Source of the DNA: Clostridia bacterium
Lineage (GTDB): Bacteria > Bacillota > Clostridia > Lachnospirales > CAG-274
Length of the DNA stretch: 64,000 bases
Reading direction: 5' to 3'
NCBI GenBank assembly: GCA_030524425.1
Contig: JAUNGN010000007.1
Span: forward strand, 17,301-81,300
The translations under genes and the position numbers were made by a program. Shown here one piece after another: positions 52,706-61,747 of this stretch; positions within the stretch are counted from its first letter, which is position 1, and each line of letters opens with the position of its first letter. The notes under the pieces are model-generated. The model saw only the letters and a program-made list of their open reading frames with translations, was not told the origin of the DNA and did not search any database.

Positions 52706-54241
52706 TTACTCGGCATCAGGTGTATCTTCCGCATCAGAAGCTCCACCTTTAGCTGAAGCTTCAGCCTCAGCCTCAGCAGCTAAGTTAGCATCACTATTTA
52801 AGTCCTCAAGAATAGCATTAGCATAATAGCTACCCTTTTCCTCGTAGTACTGCATAGCCTCTTCCACAGATGTCTTACCTGTAACGGCATTAGCAACAAC
52901 CACATTCTTAACTACGTTAAGGTCAGCTAAGTTCTGAGAAATTGTATCATTTACAATAGGAACTGTAGCAAATACTCTGTTTTCTCTGTATGTTTCAAGA
53001 GATTCCTTAACCATATCATCAAGAGGAATAGGATCTTCCCAATCTGTAATAGTAAGCTCAGGAGCATACATAGACTTTTCAACCTTGTTATCAGGGTCAG
53101 TAAGGTATGGAAGAGCCTCACAAGAACCATCAGCATTATATTTATAGTGTACATCCTTAACACCGTGAGTAAACAACATCTGTCCCTCACCGCCGTCATG
53201 TGAATACATAAGGAAATGCTCAAATACAGCTGCTTTGTTTGGTGCATAAATAGACATAGCCATTGCGGTTGGAACTCTTTCTGTATATCCGCCTGTTTCC
53301 TCAATAGGAGGAATAGCTGTAAGCTGACCATCATTCATAGATCTCTGTAACTTTAATGACCACATACCTGCCCAGTAGTTAAAAGCACCAACTAAGCCTG
53401 AGCCTAACTTATCTCTACAGGTAGAAGTCTTGTTAGTAACGATTTCGGCATCAATTAAACCTTCCTGATAAGCATCACGAAGTCTTGTAATTGCCTCAAC
53501 CATACTAGGCTGTGCAAAACCATCAACATACTTACCTGTTGCCTCATCCTTATAGAAATCAGGTACAGCATCCTGATAGAATTCTCTTAAATAAATGTCG
53601 TATGGAGTTTCTGTATTAAGAAGACCTGCTGCAGTAATTGGAATAGCACCGTTGCCTCTTGCCTTAAACGCTCTAAGCATTTCAATAAACTCATCATAGT
53701 TCTTTGGAGCATCAAGACCTGCCTCGTCTAACCAATCCTGTCTTACATAAGTAATTGTACCATTACCTGCAGCCATAGGGAAACCATAAAGCACACCATT
53801 AATCTTAAGTGCATTTACATAATCCTCATCAACAATATTCTTACAATTAGATGTAGAATTTTCCCAAGCCTCTGTCATATCCCAAAGCGCACCTGAGTTA
53901 GCTAATTCAGGATAATATGTTGAACCCATTTCAATAATATCAGCCGGTTCCTCACTTGCAAAAGAAAGTGTAACCTTTTCATAATACTTTGCGTGGTCAG
54001 GCTTTTCAATTTCAAGCTTAATACCTGTCTGCTTTTCGTATTCGTCACATACCATCTGAAGACCATTTTCTTCAGTCATAATAGTATCAGCCATTAATGA
54101 AATAACTTCAGGCTTGTCATTAGGGTCACCGCCGCTTAAGTCTAAAGGTTCATTATCACTATTAGGACAACCTGTAAGGCTGGTTACCATAAGCATTGAT
54201 AAGCCAAGAGCTGAAACACGCTTCAAAACGTTCTTTTTCAT
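52706..54241 (-). CDS. Extracellular solute-binding lipoprotein (YtcQ/LplA-like)
   Basis: 511 residues. A lipoprotein signal with lipobox SLTGC (Cys25) tethers it to the membrane. The mature protein is a large solute-binding domain of the LplA/YtcQ class: DKPEVISLMADTIMTEENGLQ near 37-57, then DIIEMGSTYYPELANSGALWDMTEAW and a C-terminal lobe. The last about 25 residues (NLAAEAEAEASAKGGASDAEDTPDAE) are an unusual Ala/Glu/Asp-rich tail. It should deliver oligosaccharide to the two permeases encoded next. AGGAGG is about nine bases before ATG. A leader of about 230 bases precedes it. Confidence 0.94.
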   Translation of the reverse strand: MKKNVLKRVSALGLSMLMVTSLTGCPNSDNEPLDLSGGDPNDKPEVISLMADTIMTEENGLQMVCDEYEKQTGIKLEIEKPDHAKYYEKVTLSFASEEPADIIEMGSTYYPELANSGALWDMTEAWENSTSNCKNIVDEDYVNALKINGVLYGFPMAAGNGTITYVRQDWLDEAGLDAPKNYDEFIEMLRAFKARGNGAIPITAAGLLNTETPYDIYLREFYQDAVPDFYKDEATGKYVDGFAQPSMVEAITRLRDAYQEGLIDAEIVTNKTSTCRDKLGSGLVGAFNYWAGMWSLKLQRSMNDGQLTAIPPIEETGGYTERVPTAMAMSIYAPNKAAVFEHFLMYSHDGGEGQMLFTHGVKDVHYKYNADGSCEALPYLTDPDNKVEKSMYAPELTITDWEDPIPLDDMVKESLETYRENRVFATVPIVNDTISQNLADLNVVKNVVVANAVTGKTSVEEAMQYYEEKGSYYANAILEDLNSDANLAAEAEAEASAKGGASDAEDTPDAE

Positions 54242-54506
54242 GGAAATCCTCCTTTTTATATGTTAATTATATATAGTTTAATATTTGCACACACTCAAAA
54301 TGCAAACCCTCAAAAACAGAATACAGCTTTTTGTTCAATCTGACAACAACCGCCTGTAACTTCTTTTAAATATATTTCCAAGAAAGCCATCAGGAAATCA
54401 TCAACATATTGTAAAAATTACCAAAGACTGTATCCCGGCACAACAGGTAAACTATATTATTAATCTTTGTAAGGCTATTATAGCATATTTTATTAGTTAA
54501 TGTAAA
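54242..54506 (-). promoter_or_regulatory. Promoter and structured leader of the importer operon
   Basis: On the minus strand, TTTACA (54506-54501), 18 bases, TATAAT (54482-54477). Transcription near 54470 leaves a leader of about 229 bases. It can fold: TTACAAAGA with TCTTTGGTAA enclosing CTGT...ACAG, and ATTTCC with GGAAAT further on. No known riboswitch was recognised. The remaining gap up to 54650 is AT-rich without visible genes. Confidence 0.5.
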
Positions 54507-54650
54507 GGTTTTTTTCCATTTTTTTTAGCAATTTTAACAACAAATTTATAAATTGGATAAAATCTGTATTACAAATTTCCAATATGTATCACTATTTATT
54601 GTAAAAATTGCATATTTTGTGCAACTTTTATTGCTGAACACCTAAAAAAT

Positions 54651-54680
54651 AAAAGTGCCGGCATAAAAGTCAGCACTTTT
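54651..54680 (-). terminator. Terminator of the DUF378 gene
   Basis: AAAAGTGC pairs with GCACTTTT, with an inner GGC/GTC pairing; on the minus strand TTTTATTTTTT follows. Ends the gene at 54691. Confidence 0.8.
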
Positions 54681-54690
54681 CTTCTTTTTA

Positions 54691-54918
54691 CTAATGTTGA
54701 TTGCCTACAACCATGCTGTTGTCAATTTTACCATACAAAGTAAGGGTATAAATACCTGAAATACCAACTAAAGCATATATTATTCTGCTTATCCACGAAT
54801 TCATACCGCCGAAAAGGGTTGCAACAAGGTCAAATTGAAAAAAGCCAATTAATCCCCAGTTAATTGCACCAATAACCACTAAAGTCAAGGCCGTATAATC
54901 CAATGCCTTCATATTCAT
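54691..54918 (-). CDS. DUF378 small membrane protein
   Basis: 75 residues. Two membrane helices with the DUF378 signature ALTLVVIGAINWGLIGFFQFDLVATLFGG and RIIYALVGISGIYTL. A family of short membrane proteins of unknown role. GAGAGGAGGGC before the first ATG supports this start. Single-gene unit. Confidence 0.92.
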   Translation of the reverse strand: MNMKALDYTALTLVVIGAINWGLIGFFQFDLVATLFGGMNSWISRIIYALVGISGIYTLTLYGKIDNSMVVGNQH

Positions 54919-54977
54919 AAAAGCCCTCCTCTCTTATAAATGAAAGTATTGTAATTTATATAAAATATCAAAACTGC

Positions 54978-55006
54978 AGTATATGATATAATAATATTGT
55001 CTGCAA
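54978..55006 (-). promoter_or_regulatory. Promoter of the DUF378 gene
   Basis: Minus strand TTGCAG (55006-55001), 17 bases, TATACT (54983-54978). Confidence 0.6.
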
Positions 55007-55077
55007 TTTAATTTATTTTATTACATCTTAAAATTCAAAATTTAATGAATTTAATACCAAAATAAAATTAATAACAA

Positions 55078-55113
55078 AAGACTGCTTAAGCAATAAAGCC
55101 TTAGCAGTCTTAA
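55078..55113 (-). terminator. pnp terminator
   Basis: AAGACTGCTTAAG pairs with CTTAGCAGTCTT with a small bulge; it stands 17 bases after the pnp stop, with a T run on the minus strand (TTTTGTTATT). Confidence 0.8.
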
Positions 55114-55129
55114 TAAATAAATTATAAAA

Positions 55130-57268
55130 TTAATTTTCAGTATTTTCCTTCTTTTCAGGCTTTGGCAGACAATCCTTTCTTGAAAGATTAATTCTGCCCT
55201 GATAATCAATTTCAATTACCTTAACGTCAATAACGTCACCGACATTTAAAACATCCTCAACCTTTGCAACTCTTTCGTGAGCTAACTTGGAAATGTGTAC
55301 AAGACCTTCCTTCTCGGGAGCAATCTCAACAAAAGCACCAAAATTCATAAGTCTTGTAACAGTACCTGTATAAATTCTGCCAACCTGAGGACCTTCGTCA
55401 ATAATCTTAATCATATCAACAGCCTTCTTAATTGCGGCAGCATTGGCAGACGCTACATAAATCTTGCCTTCATCCTCAGTATCAATCTTGTCAACACCTG
55501 ATTCTTCAATAATTCTGTTAATAACCTTACCCTTAGAGCCGATAACCTCTGCCATCTTGTCAGGATTAATCTGAACAAACTCAATTTTAGGAGCATATTC
55601 TGATAATTCCTTTCTTGGCTCGGCAATAGCCTTAAGCATAACCTCATCGAGGATATAATTTCTTGCCTTATGAGTATTCTCAATAGCACCCTTTATAATA
55701 GCAGGTGTAAGACCCTGGATTTTCATATCCATCTGAATAGCCGTAATACCCTCATGAGTACCTGCCACCTTAAAGTCCATATCACCAAAGAAGTCCTCAA
55801 GACCCTGAATATCTGTCAAAAGAATAAAATCATCATCAGTTTCACCTGTAACAAGACCACAGGAAATACCTGCAACAGGTCTCTTAATAGGAACACCTGC
55901 AGCCATAAGCGAAAGTGTAGAGCCGCAAACACTGCCCTGAGATGTTGAACCGTTAGAGCTTAAAACCTCAGATACAAGTCTGATTGCATAAGGGAAATCT
56001 TCTTCACTTGGAATAACAGGAAGCAATGCTCTCTCTGCTAAAGCACCATGACCGATTTCTCTTCTTCCGGGACTTCTTGAAGGCTTAGCTTCACCTACAG
56101 AAAAGCCCGGGAAGTTATAGTGGTGAATATACCTCTTGTTTGTTTCAGCCTCATCAAGACCGTCTAACTTCTGAACATCTGACATAGAGCCGAGAGTTGT
56201 AACTGTTAATACCTGAGTCTGACCTCTCTTGAATAAGCCTGAACCATGAACTCTCGGAAGAACATCAACTTCTGCTGATAAAGGTCTGATTTCATCAAGA
56301 GCTCTGCCGTCAGGTCTTTTATGCTCTCTTAAAATCATTCTTCTTACGGTTTCCTTTTCATACTTGTAGATTGCCTCGCCGATTACAGCCTCAAACTCAG
56401 CCTCATCATCATTGCCAAACTGTTCAAAAAGCTTTTCACAGCACTCAGCTTCAATATCAGAAATTCTTTCATCTCTTATCTGCTTCATATCTGTAAATAC
56501 AGCTTCTTCCATTCTCTTATCGCCGATTAATTCCTTAATTGCCTCATACAAATCGTGGTCAACCACATGCTCCTCATAGCTGTGCTTTTCTCTTCCGCAC
56601 TCAGCAACAATACCGTCAATAAACTTACATATTTCAATATTCTGTTCATGACCAAACATAATGGCGTTATACATTTCTTCATCGGTTACTTCATCAGCGC
56701 CTGCTTCAATCATCATAACCTTTTCCTTGGTAGAAGCAACTGTAAGGTTCATTCTGCTTAATGTTTTCTGCTCCGCAGTCGGATTAATAACATACTGACC
56801 ATCAATCATACCCACTGAAACTGAACCTGTAGGACCATAAAAAGGAATATCGGAAATTGAAAGTGCAATGGAAGAACCAATCATAGCACAAATTTCAGGT
56901 GAACAATCCTGATCTACAGCCATAACCATAGCATTGATAGAAACATCATTTCTGTAATCCTTAGGGAACAAAGGTCTTATAGGTCTGTCAATTACTCTTG
57001 CTGTTAAAATAGCGTGCTCTGCAGGTCTTCCCTCTCTTCTTGTAAATCCTCCCGGGATTTTACCCACAGCATACATTTTCTCCTCATAATCAATAGATAA
57101 CGGGAAGAAATCAATACCGGCTCTTGGCTTTTCTGATGCAGTGGCAGTTACTAAAACCACTGTATCGCCATATCTTACAATACATTCACCGTTAGCAAGC
57201 TCCGCAACCTTACCGATTTCAACGGAAAGCTCTCTGCCTGCTAAATCCATCTTGTAAATCTTACTCAT
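55130..57268 (-). CDS. pnp: Polyribonucleotide nucleotidyltransferase (PNPase)
   Basis: 712 residues, full length. Phosphorolytic 3'-to-5' exoribonuclease acting in RNA turnover. Two RNase PH domains (about 12-140 and 325-460; FFPLSIDYEEKMYAVGKIPGGFTRREGRP and PSRSPGRREIGHGALAERAL), KH domain (about 555-615, IGSKGKVINRIIEESG) and S1 domain (about 622-690, GRIYTGTVTRLMNFGAFVEI). AAGGAGGAAAATTT precedes ATG. It follows rpsO, the classic linkage, but a terminator lies between them. Confidence 0.98.
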   Translation of the reverse strand: MSKIYKMDLAGRELSVEIGKVAELANGECIVRYGDTVVLVTATASEKPRAGIDFFPLSIDYEEKMYAVGKIPGGFTRREGRPAEHAILTARVIDRPIRPLFPKDYRNDVSINAMVMAVDQDCSPEICAMIGSSIALSISDIPFYGPTGSVSVGMIDGQYVINPTAEQKTLSRMNLTVASTKEKVMMIEAGADEVTDEEMYNAIMFGHEQNIEICKFIDGIVAECGREKHSYEEHVVDHDLYEAIKELIGDKRMEEAVFTDMKQIRDERISDIEAECCEKLFEQFGNDDEAEFEAVIGEAIYKYEKETVRRMILREHKRPDGRALDEIRPLSAEVDVLPRVHGSGLFKRGQTQVLTVTTLGSMSDVQKLDGLDEAETNKRYIHHYNFPGFSVGEAKPSRSPGRREIGHGALAERALLPVIPSEEDFPYAIRLVSEVLSSNGSTSQGSVCGSTLSLMAAGVPIKRPVAGISCGLVTGETDDDFILLTDIQGLEDFFGDMDFKVAGTHEGITAIQMDMKIQGLTPAIIKGAIENTHKARNYILDEVMLKAIAEPRKELSEYAPKIEFVQINPDKMAEVIGSKGKVINRIIEESGVDKIDTEDEGKIYVASANAAAIKKAVDMIKIIDEGPQVGRIYTGTVTRLMNFGAFVEIAPEKEGLVHISKLAHERVAKVEDVLNVGDVIDVKVIEIDYQGRINLSRKDCLPKPEKKENTEN

Positions 57269-57413
57269 AAATTTTCCTCCTTGATAAAATATATATCAAA
57301 GTGAACTCAGGCAATTTTTAGCTTAAAAACAGGTTTATAAAAACTATAAACACATTTTTAAACTAAAAATATTACCCTACTCACTTAAATATCTATGTAA
57401 ATTGTAAATTAAA

Positions 57414-57442
57414 ACAAAGCGTGGTGCAGCACCACGCTTTGT
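57414..57442 (-). terminator. rpsO terminator
   Basis: A perfect 14-base-pair hairpin, ACAAAGCGTGGTGC with GCACCACGCTTTGT, followed on the minus strand by TTTTAATTT. It would limit read-through from rpsO to pnp. Confidence 0.9.
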
Positions 57443-57448
57443 AAAAAA

Positions 57449-57703
57449 TTACTTTCTTAAACCTAAAGCAGCAATAAGTTCACGGTATGCAACAACATCC
57501 TTAGACTTAATATAATTTAAAAGACCCTTTCTCTGACCAACCATCTTTAAAAGACCTCTTCTTGAGTGGTGATCCTTCTTATGCTCCTTTAAATGCTCGG
57601 TTAAGTGATTAATTCTTTCAGTTAATAAAGCAACCTGTACTTCAGGTGAACCTGTATCTGCTTCATTTCTGCCAAACTTTGCAATAATAGCTTTCTTGTC
57701 CAT
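57449..57703 (-). CDS. rpsO: 30S ribosomal protein S15
   Basis: 84 residues from ATG 57703, preceded by TTGGAGGATTTAAAA; the longer TTG frame overlaps that ribosome-binding site and is rejected. Full S15 pattern: [53 protein letters not shown]. It binds 16S rRNA helices 20-22 early in 30S assembly. Its leader probably forms an autoregulatory structure (57704-57844). Confidence 0.98.
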   Translation of the reverse strand: MDKKAIIAKFGRNEADTGSPEVQVALLTERINHLTEHLKEHKKDHHSRRGLLKMVGQRKGLLNYIKSKDVVAYRELIAALGLRK

Positions 57704-57844
57704 TTTTAAATCCTCCAAAAATAAATTAATAATCTCCTTATGTCAAGAGAAGGTCGGAGATTCCGAACTCTGAACATAGGATAAAACAACTTTTGTGTTA
57801 TCACACACAATCATAATGATAACATATACCATCATAAATTGCAA
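57704..57844 (-). promoter_or_regulatory. rpsO promoter and probable S15-binding leader
   Basis: Minus strand TTGCAA (57844-57839), 17 bases, TATCAT (57821-57816). The leader (about 105 bases) folds: TCGGA/TCCGA hairpin (57766-57754) enclosed by TATGTTCAGAG/CTCTTGACATA (57778-57739), and GGAGATT near 57736 could pair with AATCTCC further up. An 8-base inverted repeat, TGTTATCA/TGATAACA (57796-57803 and 57817-57824), overlaps the -10 region. S15 leaders of this three-helix kind are known in Firmicutes; identity is inferred. Confidence 0.5.
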
Positions 57845-57861
57845 GCATTTTTTGTATAATT

Positions 57862-58923
57862 TTAACTTTTTTTAATACCGGCAAAAATAACTGCTATGTA
57901 TTTAATTTTGCTCAAAATCCATATAATTATAATTGAAAAAAATGCAGTTATAAAAAAAGTTTCAAACACTTCCGCAATACTGTAATTTTTAAGTCCCCAC
58001 CTGTTTAATAAATTAATAATAACATTATGTGATAAATATACCCCATATGAAACTGCCGCCAGCTCTGAAATTAATTTTATTAAAATTCCCGGTGCTTTAT
58101 TTATTCTGTTTAACAGCAAAAACATTCCGCATGACAAAATTACAACAAATATACTTCGGTAAGACTTAAATGTTTCAGTATAAAATCCGTTATATTCTGT
58201 TATCATCTTTGTCCCCGCAGATATAAAAAGTGCAGATGCGGCTATTATTAATATAAGCCATCTGTTGGAAATTTTAATATCTTTGTTAAATAAATACCAC
58301 CCTAATATAAAATAACCCAAATATCCGCTTATAAAGCCAATATTATTTATAAATCCGATATTTACAATAACCTTTTGAGTATCATTATTAACAATTCCGC
58401 CCAAAGTCAAAGAAAATATTTCAATAAGCCAAAGCATCAAAATATATTTAATAACATTATCCCCGGAATTATCTATAAAAATCTTTATTGCCGGTGATAT
58501 TAAATACATTGGTATCAAATAATACATAAACCACAAATGTACAGCAACAGGCTTGTTAAAAAATTTAATTATTTCTCTGCTAAAATTACCGACCGTTAAA
58601 ACTGCCTCCCTGTCGGCATATAATCCGGCAGCAACAGCAATAACAGACCAGACCGCCATAGGTATAATAAGTCTTAAAACCCTGTTTTTAAGAGTATACT
58701 TAATACTACAGGTATTTTTACTGCCAAGTATCAAAGCACCCGAAATCATAAAAAACATAGGCACACCGCAGGTTGCAAAAGACGTAAGAATATTTGCAAC
58801 ATTCCAGCCCGTATTGCCCATTTCAACCCTTAGTCTGTTAGATGCACAATGAAGGAAAATAACACAGAACATTGAAATAACTCTTATTATGTCTATACCT
58901 AAAAATTTATTACTGTCTTTCAC
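57862..58923 (-). CDS. Acyltransferase_3-family membrane protein
   Basis: 353 residues, ten or so membrane helices over the whole length. Family features: FLGIDIIRVISMFCVIFLHC near the N-terminus (the conserved His in the FLHC) and PMFFMISGALILG (about 54-66). Such proteins acetylate cell-surface polysaccharides or antibiotics. It starts nine bases after ribF stop, so it can be read from the infB-ribF operon, where a homologue is not usual. Confidence 0.85.
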   Translation of the reverse strand: MKDSNKFLGIDIIRVISMFCVIFLHCASNRLRVEMGNTGWNVANILTSFATCGVPMFFMISGALILGSKNTCSIKYTLKNRVLRLIIPMAVWSVIAVAAGLYADREAVLTVGNFSREIIKFFNKPVAVHLWFMYYLIPMYLISPAIKIFIDNSGDNVIKYILMLWLIEIFSLTLGGIVNNDTQKVIVNIGFINNIGFISGYLGYFILGWYLFNKDIKISNRWLILIIAASALFISAGTKMITEYNGFYTETFKSYRSIFVVILSCGMFLLLNRINKAPGILIKLISELAAVSYGVYLSHNVIINLLNRWGLKNYSIAEVFETFFITAFFSIIIIWILSKIKYIAVIFAGIKKS

Positions 58924-58932
58924 GATTAACCT

Positions 58933-59874
58933 CTATAATTTATATTCTGCCAATATACCTTCTTCATAATATCTCCTGCACTCAGCCTTATCATCTTCAA
59001 GCTGATTTATTAATTCACTCATATTACTGAATTTTCTTTCATTTCTGATTCTTTTGTAAAAGCCAACAATTGCGGTTTTTCCGTATACAAATTCATTAAA
59101 ATCAAAAATATGAGTTTCAATTTTTTTTGATTTGCCCTCAAAGGTAGGATTAACACCAATATTCGACATACCTCCATAAACCTTGCCCTCAAGCCATACT
59201 CTTGAAAAATATACACCGTCAGGCGGTAAAAGCTTTTTTAAAGGTATCTCAAAATTAATTGTAGGGAAATTCATTTTTCTTCCTCTTTCATCACCATGTA
59301 CTATTTCTCCCATAGCAAAATAGGGCTTATTAAGAAGTTTAGCTACGGTTTCCATATCTCCGTAATTAATCAAACCCCTTATTCTTGTACTGCTGACTCT
59401 TACATCATGTATTTTTACTCTTGGTATGCCAATAACATTTATTCCTCTGTCCTCACCAAGCTTTTTTAATGTATCAATATTGCCAATTCTGTCCTTTCCA
59501 AAGCAATAATTTTCTCCTACCACCAACACCTTGCAATTTGTCTTTTTAACAAGCAAATTCATAAACATTTCCGGTGACATGGAAGCAAACTCCCTGTTAA
59601 AGGGATACTGTATAAGTATATCAACGCCTAAACCATCAATTATATATTTCTTTTCATCAACAGAAAACATTGTTTTAAAGCCATTATTCTTACCAAAAAA
59701 CTCAACAGGATGAGGGGCAAATGAAAAAACAATACTCTTAAGCCCATATTCCTTTGAAAAATTAAGTACAGTCTTAATAAGCTCCTGATGCCCCAAATGT
59801 ATACCGTCAAAATTTCCAATAGTGACAGCGGAAGGCTCATTTATATTAAATTGTTCAGTTTCAATAACCTGCAT
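58933..59874 (-). CDS. ribF: Bifunctional riboflavin kinase / FAD synthetase
   Basis: 313 residues. N-terminal nucleotidyltransferase (1-180) with SAVTIGNFDGIHLGHQELIK (about 14-33) and FSFAPHPVEFF, and a C-terminal riboflavin kinase (about 185-305) with FPTINFE and GGMSNIGVNPTF. Makes FMN and FAD from riboflavin. The ATG follows AGGGTGAT. Order nrnA-truB-ribF agrees with other Clostridia. Confidence 0.97.
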   Translation of the reverse strand: MQVIETEQFNINEPSAVTIGNFDGIHLGHQELIKTVLNFSKEYGLKSIVFSFAPHPVEFFGKNNGFKTMFSVDEKKYIIDGLGVDILIQYPFNREFASMSPEMFMNLLVKKTNCKVLVVGENYCFGKDRIGNIDTLKKLGEDRGINVIGIPRVKIHDVRVSSTRIRGLINYGDMETVAKLLNKPYFAMGEIVHGDERGRKMNFPTINFEIPLKKLLPPDGVYFSRVWLEGKVYGGMSNIGVNPTFEGKSKKIETHIFDFNEFVYGKTAIVGFYKRIRNERKFSNMSELINQLEDDKAECRRYYEEGILAEYKL

Positions 59875-59883
59875 ATAATCACC

Positions 59884-60789
59884 CTAAATTAACATAGTTA
59901 TAGGTTTTATAAAATCCCCTATTACCTCATAAATACCAACTGTTTTTTTATCCGAAAATTCAGCAACAATCTTATCGCCTGATTTAATATCCTTTTCCTT
60001 TAAATAAGAAATACTTATTTTATTCCCATTTAAAACATATTTTTCAGCCTTTGGACTAATATGTACTTTTTTATAATTTGACAAAACATCTTCAACAGGA
60101 ATTAAAAATTCTTTTATTTTACCCTCTGCTGCCAAAGCTTTAAAATCTTCAATTTTAATACTGTCCTCAATGTAAAAACTGCCGCTTCTTGTTCTTGTCA
60201 GATCAGACATACATCCGCCGCAGCCCAGCCTTTCACCAATATCCCTGCATAGAGTCCTTATATATGTTCCTTTTGAGCAAAGTACATAAAATTCATATCG
60301 TTTTTTGTCCAAAGCCTTTATATTTCTTATTTCATATATATTTATAAGTCTGGTTTTCCTCTCAATCTCCTTACCCTCTCTGGCAAGCTCATAAAGCTTT
60401 TTGCCATTGACTTTTACGGCCGAATACATGGGCGGCTTCTGATTATATTCACCAACAAAACTTTTAATTGCAGCAATAACATCATCACTGCTGCAATTAA
60501 CATCTTTTTCCTCAATAACATCACCTGAAATATCCTCTGTTGTTGTGGTTATACCCAGTGTAAGTTCAGCCTTATATTCCTTAATATCCGCTGCAATATA
60601 GTCCGCTAATTTTGTTGCTTTGCCAACACAAACAGGCAAAACACCTTCTGCATCAGGATCAAGAGTACCTGTATGACCTGTTTTAATCCTTCCAAGCTGC
60701 TTTCTTACTATATTAACAACATCATGAGATGTATATCCCTTTTCTTTATAAATATTTATTACTCCAATAATTGAATTATTATCTGTCAT
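59884..60789 (-). CDS. truB: tRNA pseudouridine synthase B
   Basis: 301 residues from ATG 60789, which overlaps the nrnA stop region; a longer TTG frame would run into nrnA. Catalytic Asp44 in GTLDPDAEGVLP, plus KPPMYSAVKVNGKKLYELAREG and a C-terminal PUA-like domain. Makes pseudouridine 55 in the T loop of tRNAs. Confidence 0.96.
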   Translation of the reverse strand: MTDNNSIIGVINIYKEKGYTSHDVVNIVRKQLGRIKTGHTGTLDPDAEGVLPVCVGKATKLADYIAADIKEYKAELTLGITTTTEDISGDVIEEKDVNCSSDDVIAAIKSFVGEYNQKPPMYSAVKVNGKKLYELAREGKEIERKTRLINIYEIRNIKALDKKRYEFYVLCSKGTYIRTLCRDIGERLGCGGCMSDLTRTRSGSFYIEDSIKIEDFKALAAEGKIKEFLIPVEDVLSNYKKVHISPKAEKYVLNGNKISISYLKEKDIKSGDKIVAEFSDKKTVGIYEVIGDFIKPITMLI

Positions 60790-60790
60790 A

Positions 60791-61735
60791 TTATCCCAGT
60801 CTTTTTTCAATTTCTTTTATAGTTTTATTTAAAATATCACTTATATTTCCCTCTGCCGAAGCGCCTGCCGCCAGTATATGACCGCCGCCGCCGTATAAAG
60901 CCGCAATGGCATTTACGTCAATATTTTTAGAACGAAAGCTTAACTTGACAACATTATTTTCACGCTCACTGGCGAACAGCGAAACTTCTGCCCCTTCTGT
61001 ATTAAGGAGATATCCGACTATGGCATCAAGATTTTTAGGTGATGCTCCACAGCTTTCCATATCCTCTTTTGTTACATAGGTATAGGCAATTTTATTTTTA
61101 AGCTCCATTTTACTGATTGCTCTTGCAAATATTTTTGCCTCAGCAAGACTATGCTCCATTAAAAACCTAGTGTGAATTGCAGGAGTATCAACACCCAGAG
61201 CCACCAGCTTACCTGCAATCTGATGAGTTCTTTCAGATGTACAGTTATGTCTGAACCCCCCTGTATCTGTAAGTAAACCTGTGTAAAGAGCAGTTGCAAT
61301 ATCTTTGTCAATATCCGTAAACCGGCTTATAATCTCATATATAACTTCACAGGCTGATGATGCATTGCCATTTATAATATTGACATCTGCAAAGTTAGTA
61401 TTACTTATATGATGGTCAATATTGTAGGTATAGCCTGCTCTTTCAAATACACTTTCGGCAATACCCAGTCTTTCTTTGCTGCCGCAGTCTATGGAAAACA
61501 TAATTTCAGGCTCTATATGTGAATAATCACCCTTAAACACATACTCTCTGCCCTCTAATATATTAAATCTTTCAGCATAGTCCTCAAGGAGTATTACAGG
61601 TTTCTTGCCAAGCCTAGCCATGGCAAGTGCAAAGCCGAAAGCAGATCCAATGCAGTCACCGTCAGGATTAGTGTGACCTGTAATATATATTGTCTGTACA
61701 TTTTCAATATCCTTAATTATGGAATTTTCGTACAT
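60791..61735 (-). CDS. nrnA: DHH/DHHA1 phosphoesterase, NrnA-like (oligoribonuclease/pAp phosphatase)
   Basis: 314 residues. DHH motif as IDHHISNT (about 105-112) with DCGSKERLG before it and GHTNPDGDCIGS near the start; C-terminal DHHA1 domain with GGGGHILAAGA (about 280-290). Degrades nano-RNA (short oligoribonucleotides) and pAp. AGGAGGTAATTGT precedes ATG. Located between rbfA and truB as in many Firmicutes. Confidence 0.95.
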   Translation of the reverse strand: MYENSIIKDIENVQTIYITGHTNPDGDCIGSAFGFALAMARLGKKPVILLEDYAERFNILEGREYVFKGDYSHIEPEIMFSIDCGSKERLGIAESVFERAGYTYNIDHHISNTNFADVNIINGNASSACEVIYEIISRFTDIDKDIATALYTGLLTDTGGFRHNCTSERTHQIAGKLVALGVDTPAIHTRFLMEHSLAEAKIFARAISKMELKNKIAYTYVTKEDMESCGASPKNLDAIVGYLLNTEGAEVSLFASERENNVVKLSFRSKNIDVNAIAALYGGGGHILAAGASAEGNISDILNKTIKEIEKRLG

Positions 61736-61747
61736 ACAATTACCTCC

